The translations under genes and the position numbers were made by a program. Shown piece by piece: positions 37,533 through 44,101 of a stretch of DNA of 64,000 bases (positions are counted from its first letter, which is position 1; each line of letters starts with the position of its first letter). Source of the DNA: Amycolatopsis aidingensis (GTDB lineage Bacteria > Actinomycetota > Actinomycetes > Mycobacteriales > Pseudonocardiaceae); assembly GCF_018885265.1 (NCBI RefSeq), contig NZ_CP076538.1, positions 1,090,001 to 1,154,000 on the forward strand, in the 5' to 3' direction. Below the pieces are notes generated by a model, which had not been told where the DNA came from, ran no database searches, and was given only the letters and a program-made list of their open reading frames with translations.

Positions 37533-37751
37533 CTACTGCTCCGGGACCTCTCCCGGCGCGGGCAGCCCGCACAGCCGGTACTCCCAGCCCGCCTCGGCGG
37601 TGTACCCGAGCTGGTAGTGCGTCTCGATCTTCGGGCCGTCGTGCAGGTGGACGTGCCGCATCACGCTGCCGGACACCGGCTCGGTATCGCCGAGCTCCTG
37701 CACCCGGCCGTCCAGCGGTCCGCCGAAGAAGCGGACGATCGCCTCCGTCAT
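37533..37751 (-). CDS. small hypothetical protein
   Basis: 72 aa: MTEAIVRFFGGPLDGRVQEL and HVHLHDGPKIETHYQLGY. The GGPLDGR stretch is typical of a family of short actinobacterial/phage proteins of unknown function. ATG 37751 has GAGGAGAGG 4-12 nt upstream. Same strand as the acyltransferase (94-bp gap). No domain recognised. Confidence 0.68.
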   Translation of the reverse strand: MTEAIVRFFGGPLDGRVQELGDTEPVSGSVMRHVHLHDGPKIETHYQLGYTAEAGWEYRLCGLPAPGEVPEQ

Positions 37752-37886
37752 CGGCCTCTCCTCACCCTGTGTCGCGGCGTTGGCCCATGGTAGGTGAGCC
37801 CACCTGGCCGCGTCGGCCCTCAGACGGGTGATCCGCCCGTGGCCAGGTTGGTCCGAACGGCGGTCGCGTGCCCAGCCGGGATCCAG

Positions 37887-38342
37887 TCACCACAATGGAC
37901 GCAACGGCACCGCGTGCCCGTCCGCGGTGTGCTCGGTGAGCGCCGTGAGATCGGCCCGCAGCTGCGCCAGCCGCGGCGCGCCGATCCGCTGCTCCCACTC
38001 CCGTTCGATCTCCTGCCAGAGCTCGAGTACCCGCCCGATACACGCCCAGCCGCGGGTGGTCAGGCTGACCAGCCTGCTGCGCCGGTCGGTGGGATGCGGG
38101 CCACGGGTGACGTAGCCGTTGCGCACCAGTTCGTCCACCAGTTGCACCGCGGCCTGCTTGGTTACGCCGAGGTGCTCGGCCAGCTCCACCGCGGTCGCAC
38201 CGTCGCGAAAGGACAGAAACTGGAAGACGAAGCCGTGCGCGGGGCGGACGTCCGCGAATCCCTCCGTGGCCAGTCGCGTGTGCACCCGGTCCATCACCGC
38301 GCGGAACGCGACCGCGAGCTGGACCGGCAGCTCACCCACCAT
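37887..38342 (-). CDS. MarR family regulator
   Basis: 151 aa. Standard MarR winged helix: FVFQFLSFRDGATAVELAEHLGVTKQAAVQLVDELVRNGYVTRGPHPTDRRSRLVSLTTRGW. ATG 38342. Divergent from a cupin gene across 95 bp containing an inverted and a direct repeat, so it probably represses both genes. Ligand unknown. Confidence 0.9.
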   Translation of the reverse strand: MVGELPVQLAVAFRAVMDRVHTRLATEGFADVRPAHGFVFQFLSFRDGATAVELAEHLGVTKQAAVQLVDELVRNGYVTRGPHPTDRRSRLVSLTTRGWACIGRVLELWQEIEREWEQRIGAPRLAQLRADLTALTEHTADGHAVPLRPLW

Positions 38343-38361
38343 CGCACCTCCCAGGGCAACT

Positions 38362-38430
38362 GGTAAAGCAGGTTGACTACTTGGGCAAGCAGCTTTACCT
38401 TATAACTCGTAAACTTACTTGACTACTTGG
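38362..38430. promoter_or_regulatory. paired repeats in the MarR/cupin divergent gap
   Basis: An inverted repeat GGTAAAGC (38362-38369) / GCTTTACC (38392-38399), and a 12-bp perfect direct repeat TTGACTACTTGG at 38373-38384 and 38419-38430. The second copy overlaps the cupin ribosome site GGAGG, so binding there would block translation initiation or elongation start. Confidence 0.55.
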
Positions 38431-38437
38431 AGGATAG

Positions 38438-38809
38438 ATGACGCTGGCGCGCTGGGCCGAGGCCCCGAGGTTCGACAACGCGGGATTCGTCTTCCACCCG
38501 CAGGCCGTGCCCAGTCGCGGCTCGGCCGAGCTGGCGGTGTGGGCGCTGGAGGCCACCCCTGGCGCGCGCAGCGAGCGGCACACCGTGGACCGGGAGGAGG
38601 TCTTCGTGCTGCACGAGGGCCGGCTGGTCGCCGAGGTCGGCGCCGCCGAGCACGAGTTCACCCCGGGGGACGCGCTGATCGTGCCACCGGACACGCCGCT
38701 GTGCCTGCACAATCCCGGTGCGCGGTCCGCCAGGCTGACCGTGTGCACGTCCAGGGGCATCCGCGGCGTTGTGCACGGGCGCACCATCGACCCGCCCTGG
38801 GCGCAGTAG
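38438..38809 (+). CDS. cupin domain protein
   Basis: 123 aa. Single cupin barrel: ERHTVDREEVFVLHEGRLVAEVG (motif 1) and FTPGDALIVPPDTPLCLHNPG (motif 2). The first motif has H-x6-E (SERHTVDREEV) so a metal site is plausible. ATG 38438 has GGAGG 8 nt upstream. Divergently paired with MarR. Substrate unknown. Confidence 0.87.
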   Translation: MTLARWAEAPRFDNAGFVFHPQAVPSRGSAELAVWALEATPGARSERHTVDREEVFVLHEGRLVAEVGAAEHEFTPGDALIVPPDTPLCLHNPGARSARLTVCTSRGIRGVVHGRTIDPPWAQ

Positions 38810-38825
38810 TCCCGGTGACCACGGG

Positions 38826-39470
38826 TCAGGACCGGTTCAGGTAGGTGAGCACCGCGCGTACCCGCCGGTGTTCATCGAGGCTCGACTCGAGGTTGAGCTT
38901 GGCGAAGATGTTGCCGATGTGTTTCTCGACCGCGCCGTGCGACACCACCAGGGTGTTCGCGATGGCGGTGTTGGACAGTCCCTGCGCCATCAGCCGGAGC
39001 ACCTCGGTCTCCCGTGCGGTGAGCGCGTCCAGCGGGTTCTTCCGGCCGCGTGCCATGAGCTGCGCGATCACATCGGGGTCGATGGCGGTGCCGCCTGCGG
39101 CCACGCGGCGTACCGCGTCCAGGAAGTCCGTGACATCGGCGACTCGCTCCTTCAGCAGGTACCCCACGCCGCCCGCTCCCACGGACAGCAGCTCCACCGC
39201 GTAGGTCTCCTCGACGTACTGGGAAAGCACCAGCACCGGCAGCCCGGGCAGCACCTCCCTGGCCCGCAACGCGGCACGCAGGCCCTCGTCGGTGAACGTT
39301 GGCGGCATCCGGACGTCCACGATGGCCAGTTCGGGCCGGTGCTGCTGCACGGCCTCGATCAGGTCCTCGCCGTTGTCCACGGCAGCGACCGTCTCGATCT
39401 GCTCGTCGGCAAGGAGGCGTTGCACACCCGCGCGCAACAGGACGGCGTCTTCGGCAAGGACGACACGCAT
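38826..39470 (-). CDS. NarL/LuxR-type response regulator
   Basis: 214 aa. A receiver domain with phospho-acceptor Asp52 (ELAIVDVRMPP), an acidic pair at E7/D8 and a conserved Lys in YLLKERV, then a LuxR HTH (DALTARETEVLRLMAQGLSNTAIANTLVVSHGAVEKHIGNIFAKLNL). ATG 39470. Lies 28 bp after the histidine kinase on the same strand, forming sensor-kinase-regulator. Confidence 0.93.
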   Translation of the reverse strand: MRVVLAEDAVLLRAGVQRLLADEQIETVAAVDNGEDLIEAVQQHRPELAIVDVRMPPTFTDEGLRAALRAREVLPGLPVLVLSQYVEETYAVELLSVGAGGVGYLLKERVADVTDFLDAVRRVAAGGTAIDPDVIAQLMARGRKNPLDALTARETEVLRLMAQGLSNTAIANTLVVSHGAVEKHIGNIFAKLNLESSLDEHRRVRAVLTYLNRS

Positions 39471-39498
39471 GTGAGGCTCTCCAGGGAGTGCAGGCAGC

Positions 39499-40668
39499 TC
39501 ACCAGGAACACGGCAGATCCGCGCGGATCACGGTGGGGCCCCCGGGTGGGCTGACAACGGTGATAACGCCGTCAATCGTGGCAGCACGGTCGGCGAGGCC
39601 CGCGAGGCCTCCCTCGGGCCGCATCTCGGCACCCCCGTGGCCGTTGTCGGTCACCTCGACGATCACCGTCTCCTCGGTGCGCCACACCTTGACCGCGGCC
39701 TCGGTGGCGCCGGCGTGCTTGGCGATGTTGGTCAGCGTCTCGCCGACGATGAAGTACGCCGTGCTCTCCACCGCGGCCGGCGGGCGCTGCTGCACGTCCA
39801 CGTTCACCTCGACCGGGATCGGCGACTTGGCGGCCTGGGCGGACAGCGCCGCGTCAAGGCCACGGTCGCCGAGCACCGCGGGGTAGATACCGCGGGCGAG
39901 GTCGCGCAGCTCGGATACGGCGAGTTTGGCGTCGGAGTGCGCCTCGTCGATGAGCTCTCGCAGCGCCTCCGGGTCCTGCTCCAGCTTCGACTTCGCCCTG
40001 CCGAGGCTCATCGCCACCGACACCAGCCGCTGCTGCGCACCGTCGTGCAGGTCGCGTTCGATCCGCCTGCGTTCGGCCTCGGCCGCGTCCACCCCGCGTG
40101 CCCTGGACGCCTGCAGCCGCTGCGCCCGCGCCGCCAGCCGTTGCGTGCGCGGCGGGCCGAGCAGGGCCTCGGCGAGCTGCGCGTGCAACCAGCCCAGCCA
40201 GGGGGCGACCCAGATCGCGAACGGCACCAGGATCACCGACATCAGGCCCAGCGCGAACTCCAGCACGCCCAGCGGGAACACCAGCATCAGGTAGCCGAAG
40301 TCCCGCCAGGTGACCGAGTCGGCGAGCCGGAGCCGCCAGCGGTCCAGCCAGCTGCCATCGACCCGCAGCTTCTCCACCTCGCCGGTGGGCGCCCCGAGCA
40401 TGCTGCGCGCCCAGCCGCGTTCCAGGTCACCGAACCAGCGCACCAGTGCGGTGGTGCCCAGCAGGATCGGGATGCCGATCCAGATCACCACGGTGCTGAT
40501 GCCGACGGCCGCCCCCACCACGATCAGCACGAACTGGAGCAGGCGCAGCGGGAAGCTGACGACCATGAAAGTGATCGTCCGGACCGCCCCCGGCAGTGGC
40601 CGGTCGGGCACCTCCTGCTCCGCGTCCATGGTCTCGTTCCTGCTCAGCCGATCGGTACCGGCCATCAT
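39499..40668 (-). CDS. sensor histidine kinase (HisKA_3) with membrane sensor domain
   Basis: 389 aa. An N-terminal four-helix 'putative sensor' domain with VTWRDFGYLMLVFPLGVLEFALGLMSVILVPFAIW, then a HisKA_3 dimerisation helix (AEAERRRIERDLHDGAQQRLVSVAMSLGRAKSKL, His as phospho-site) and a HATPase (ESTAYFIVGETLTNIAKHAGATEAAVKV, VTDNGHGG, GGLAGLADRAATIDG). ATG 40668 overlaps the upstream gene's stop as ATGA; ATG 40629 is an alternative start with a more distant AGGA site. Its partner regulator follows. Confidence 0.9.
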   Translation of the reverse strand: MMAGTDRLSRNETMDAEQEVPDRPLPGAVRTITFMVVSFPLRLLQFVLIVVGAAVGISTVVIWIGIPILLGTTALVRWFGDLERGWARSMLGAPTGEVEKLRVDGSWLDRWRLRLADSVTWRDFGYLMLVFPLGVLEFALGLMSVILVPFAIWVAPWLGWLHAQLAEALLGPPRTQRLAARAQRLQASRARGVDAAEAERRRIERDLHDGAQQRLVSVAMSLGRAKSKLEQDPEALRELIDEAHSDAKLAVSELRDLARGIYPAVLGDRGLDAALSAQAAKSPIPVEVNVDVQQRPPAAVESTAYFIVGETLTNIAKHAGATEAAVKVWRTEETVIVEVTDNGHGGAEMRPEGGLAGLADRAATIDGVITVVSPPGGPTVIRADLPCSW

Positions 40669-41369
40669 CCTGCCATCATGCTGAGCGGGCGGTCCTGCGG
40701 AAAAGACGCATCGAGCTCCGCACTGCGGTCCGGGCTCGGCCCGAGCAGGACGCGGGCGAAGGAGGCGTGGGCGCGTCCCATCGACCGGGTGACGACGATG
40801 GACATGGCGATGAACAGCACGCCGAGCGCGGCCCATGGCAGGGCGGACAGCGTGGAGTCCACGGTGATCCAGCGCAGGTCGAAGGAAGGGAAGTAGTAGG
40901 CCCCCTCGGGCAGGAACCGGTAGTAGACGGGCAGCCCCGCGAACGCGAGGCTGACCGACCAGAAGGCCACCATCAGCACGAACTCGATCAGGCCGAGCGG
41001 GAACAGCAGGACGAAGTAGCCCAGGTCGCGCCAGGTGGCCTGGTCCCGCAGCCGGGCTCGCCACCGGAGCCGCTGGCTGCCCTCCGGCAGTGGCCGGTAG
41101 GGCAACGGGATGTAGGTGTCCAGCAGGGCGTACACCCGTGCGCGCTCCACCCGCGCGCCGCCCCGGCACAGCAGCACCCCCAGCGCCAGGACCGGGATGC
41201 CGACCCAGATGATCGCGGTGCCCACCCCGACCGAGGACAGGGTGACCAGTGTGACGAAACAGAGGATGCCCAGCGGCATGTTCATCAGCAGGTAGGCCAG
41301 TGAACCGCCGAAGGGCGGCCGCTGGTGGGTGCCGTCGTTCCCGATGGGGGCCCTGGGTGCGGTGGTCAT
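40665..41369 (-). CDS. stand-alone membrane sensor domain protein, paralogue of the adjacent kinase sensor
   Basis: 234 aa, four helices (AYLLMNMPLGILCFVTLVTLSSVGVG, AIIWVGIPVLALGVLLC, then LGYFVLLFPLGLIEFVLMVAFW, and WAALGVLFIAMSIVVTRSM). The ATWRDLGYFVLLFPLGLIEFVL patch matches TWRDFGYLMLVFPLGVLEFAL in the neighbouring kinase, and both end in a cytosolic LLGP-containing segment. No catalytic domain. First gene of the operon; ATGA overlap with the kinase. Probably modulates the kinase by heteromer formation (inference). Confidence 0.85.
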   Translation of the reverse strand: MTTAPRAPIGNDGTHQRPPFGGSLAYLLMNMPLGILCFVTLVTLSSVGVGTAIIWVGIPVLALGVLLCRGGARVERARVYALLDTYIPLPYRPLPEGSQRLRWRARLRDQATWRDLGYFVLLFPLGLIEFVLMVAFWSVSLAFAGLPVYYRFLPEGAYYFPSFDLRWITVDSTLSALPWAALGVLFIAMSIVVTRSMGRAHASFARVLLGPSPDRSAELDASFPQDRPLSMMAG

Positions 41370-41530
41370 GACCTGGTCCTTCCTCTCTGGCTGGCGGGAA
41401 CCAGAATGACCTGGTCAACGGGGTGGTCACCATGGTGCGAGCGGGTATCTCCCGGGTGGGGACAGCCCTACCCCGGCCGGGAATTACCGGCTTGCCGCGC
41501 GCGTTATGCTGGGTGAGTTGACCACGACAA

Positions 41531-41902
41531 GGGGGTGAACGGTTTCGACTCTGGACGTTGAGTCAGGGGAAGCGTGCCGGTGCAGGCGAGAGACCACCGA
41601 AAGCGTCATCGCATTAAAATAAGCGCCAAGACGAACAGTCAGCGCGACTTCGCCCTCGCCGCCTGAGCGAGTGCGAGTCTGTCGGCCCGGGTAAGCCTCC
41701 GACCCGGTTTGTCGGCATCAGCTAGGAGGCTCACCGCCGGTCCCGGCCACGGGGACCGGTTGGGACAGCAACAGTGGCTGGGCCCGTCACACCGGCTTGT
41801 TCGCGTGACCGGTGGGGCCGAGTAGAGGCACAGCGAACTGCGCACGGAGAAGCCCTGTCGAGGCGACAGAGGACCCGGGTTCGATTCCCGGCACCTCCAC
41901 CT
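41531..41902 (+). ncRNA. ssrA: tmRNA (transfer-messenger RNA)
   Basis: About 370 nt. The 5' GGGGGTGAACGGTTTCGAC and 3' GGGTTCGATTCCCGGCACCTCCA form the alanyl acceptor and T arm. The terminal CCA is not fully encoded (ACCT). The reading frame 41625-41666 gives the proteolysis tag AKTNSQRDFALAA, ending with a TGA stop. Works with SmpB (34835) to rescue stalled ribosomes. Confidence 0.95.
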
Positions 41903-41994
41903 TGGGGTTGTTATCAGAACCCTGGCCCCTGGATGCCCTTGAGCGGAAGGGCGACGCCATCGCGGCTGGTCCCGGTCCTTGAGGTCAGGGTTGG

Positions 41995-42618
41995 CTAGAG
42001 CGAGGCAGGGCAAGCCACGTATGCACCGGCGCGTGCCGCCGCGACGGCGGCCTCGGCCGCGCGGTCCGCGTCGGCCTCGTCGGGGAGGTCGGCACTGGTC
42101 AGCAGCCGGTAGTACAGCGGAGCGGACACGGCGCGGATGACCTCGCGCGGGTCGGTGCCTGCCGGCACCTCGCCTCGGTCGATGGCCTGCCGTACGCAGG
42201 GGGCCCACTCGCTGATCCGGATCTCGTAGAACCGGTGCAAAGCCTGTGCGGTCTTGCGGTCGCAGGTCGCGGCCGCGATCACGGCCTTGAACAGCGCCCC
42301 CTGCCGCGAGTCGGACAGGGTGCGCTGCACCAGCCGGGCGTTGGCCTTCAGGTCGCCGAGCAGGCAACCCGTTTCGGTGCGCGGCGAGGACTGTTCCGCC
42401 ATGTCCGCAAGCAGGTCCGCGACCACGCTGGTCACCGTTCCCCAGCGGCGGTAGACCGTCGTTTTGCCGACCTCCGCGCGTCGTGCGACGTCCGCGAGGT
42501 CCAGGTGCGCGAAACCAACCTCCACGAGCGCGTCCGCCGCGGCACGCAGTACCGCGGCGCGTACTCGTGCCGTGCGACCTCCTGGTCGCGTGGTACCTGG
42601 TGCCACGTCCTGCATCAT
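41995..42618 (-). CDS. TetR family regulator
   Basis: 207 aa. N-terminal TetR HTH (RAAVLRAAADALVEVGFAHLDLADVARRAEVGKTTVYRRWGT) and a C-terminal ligand domain (TetR_C_16-like: RQGALFKAVIAAATCDRKTAQALHRFYEIRISEW). ATG 42618 or the adjacent ATG 42615. Divergent from the aldo-keto reductase across 82 bp with an interrupted palindrome. Confidence 0.9.
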   Translation of the reverse strand: MMQDVAPGTTRPGGRTARVRAAVLRAAADALVEVGFAHLDLADVARRAEVGKTTVYRRWGTVTSVVADLLADMAEQSSPRTETGCLLGDLKANARLVQRTLSDSRQGALFKAVIAAATCDRKTAQALHRFYEIRISEWAPCVRQAIDRGEVPAGTDPREVIRAVSAPLYYRLLTSADLPDEADADRAAEAAVAAARAGAYVACPASL

Positions 42619-42666
42619 AACGGGTCTCCAGTTCCCTTAGCTCCCCTTGCATGCCACCGTCCGAGC

Positions 42667-42688
42667 TAACGGAACTATAGAACCATTA
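42667..42688. promoter_or_regulatory. palindromic candidate operator for the TetR/aldo-keto reductase gap
   Basis: Nested symmetry: TAACGG (42667-42672), central CTATAG (42675-42680), CCATTA (42683-42688), one mismatch in the outer arms. Located 13 bp before the reductase ATG. Confidence 0.45.
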
Positions 42689-42700
42689 GTGAGGTGTTCG

Positions 42701-43736
42701 ATGGAGTTCAGACACTTGGGCGCATCCGGGCTGCAGGTCCCCGCCCCTGAGCCTCGGCGCAGGGACCTTCGCCGGCCGGGGCCCGCTTTTCGGTGCCTGG
42801 GGAAACACGGATGCCGACGAAGCACGTCGCCTTGTCGACATCTGCCTGGACGCCGGTGTCACCATGTTCGACACCGCCGACGTCTACTCCGCGGGCGCGT
42901 CGGAGGAGGTGCTGGGGGAAGCGGTCAAGGGGCGCCGGGACCAGGTGATCCTGTCCACCAAGGCCGGCTTGCCGATGGGGGACGGACCCGGCGATGCGGG
43001 CTCTTCCCGTGCGCGCCTGATCAATGCGTGTAACGACGCGCTGCGGCGACTCGGAACCGACTACCTCGATCTGTTCCAGCTGCATGCGTTCGATGCCGCT
43101 ACGCCGATCGGGGAGGTGCTGTCCACGCTCGACGATCTCGTGCGGGCAGGCAAGATCCGCTACGTCGGTGTCTCCAACTTCGCCGGCTGGCAGTTGATGA
43201 AGTCCCTCGGGATCGCCGAGCGGCACGGTTTCCCGCGCTACGTCGCCCATCAGGTCTACTACTCGCTGGTCGGCCGTGACTACGAGTGGGAGCTGATGCC
43301 ACTCGGACTCGACCAGGGCGTCGGCGCGCTGGTCTGGAGCCCGCTCGGCTGGGGGCGACTCACCGGCAAGGTACGGCGTGGTCAACCCCTCCCGCCGGGC
43401 AGTCGTCTGCATCAGACCGCCGACTACGGCCCGCCGGTGGACGACGAACACCTCTTCCGTGTGGTCGACGTCCTCGACGAGATCGCCGAGGAGACCGGCA
43501 AGAGCATCCCGCAGATCGCGATCAACTGGCTGCTGCGACGACCGACGGTCGCATCGGTCATCATCGGTGCCCGGAACGAGGCGCAACTCCGCCAGAACCT
43601 CGGCGCCACCGGCTGGGAACTGAGCGCCGATCAGGCCGCGAGGCTCGACGCCGTCAGCACCAGAACCGCGCCCTATCCGTACTTTCCCTACCGGCGCCAG
43701 GAAGGTTTTGCGCGGCTGAACCCGTCCCCGGTGTGA
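42701..43736 (+). pseudogene. aldo/keto reductase with a one-base frameshift near the 5' end
   Basis: From ATG 42701 the frame reads MEFRHLGASGLQVPAP and then leaves the family. In the other frame from about 42748 the family sequence resumes as LSLGAGTFAGRGPLFGAW and ADEARRLVDICLDAGVTMFDTADVYSAGASEEVLG through to SPV stop at 43736. One extra C in the CCCC run at 42744-42747 explains it exactly. Catalytic residues are otherwise intact (DTADVYS Tyr, STKAG Lys, QLHAF His). The ORF from 42864 alone would lack the N-terminal 50 residues. A pseudogene or a homopolymer error. Confidence 0.85.
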
Positions 43737-43746
43737 CGTCCGGCGG

Positions 43747-43890
43747 TCACAGGTGCTCCGCCGCCTTCCTGCGGTGGCCGAGCCACGCGGTGAGGGATTC
43801 GTGCAGGGCGGCCCGCATGCCGTCGCGGTCGGCGAGCACCGGGTCCCCGTTCCATGACTCTCCAGTGTGGACATGAACTGAGAAGATCAT
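43747..43890 (-). CDS. 47-aa hypothetical protein
   Basis: A short frame beginning MIFSVHVHTGESWNGDPVLA and ending in GHRRKAAEHL. ATG 43890 has GGAAAGG 7-13 nt upstream. It converges on the aldo-keto reductase (10-bp gap). The composition fits a genuine small protein, but no relatives are known to me, so it could be chance. Confidence 0.4.
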   Translation of the reverse strand: MIFSVHVHTGESWNGDPVLADRDGMRAALHESLTAWLGHRRKAAEHL

Positions 43891-43998
43891 TCGCAACCTT
43901 TCCGGTACCGGAGCGGCGGGCTCCGGGTGTCTCCGGACACGGTCGCGCGACCTCGGCGCCCTTCGCGTCGGCAGCAGCCACCTAGTGCCGCATCAAGT

Positions 43999-44077
43999 CC
44001 TGAACGTGGCTTTCGAGACGTCAGACGTCTCGGATGTGCCGTTCGCGACGGTGAGCGTCCGGAAAGCCACGTTCAGG
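43999..44077. repeat. intergenic palindromic repeat element (long IR)
   Basis: Perfect 16-bp arms, CCTGAACGTGGCTTTC (43999-44014) and GAAAGCCACGTTCAGG (44062-44077), with an inner palindromic core around GAGACGTCAGACGTCTC (44015-44031). It lies 24 bp beyond the 3' end of the LuxR-type gene. Same family as 23392-23445 (shared CCTGAACG...CGTTCAGG arms and a GACGT core). Probable bidirectional terminator. The remainder of this roughly 365-bp gap holds the 47-aa frame and nothing else recognised. Confidence 0.85.
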
Positions 44078-44101
44078 GCACTCGCTGCGGGAGGGGTTGC
44101 G

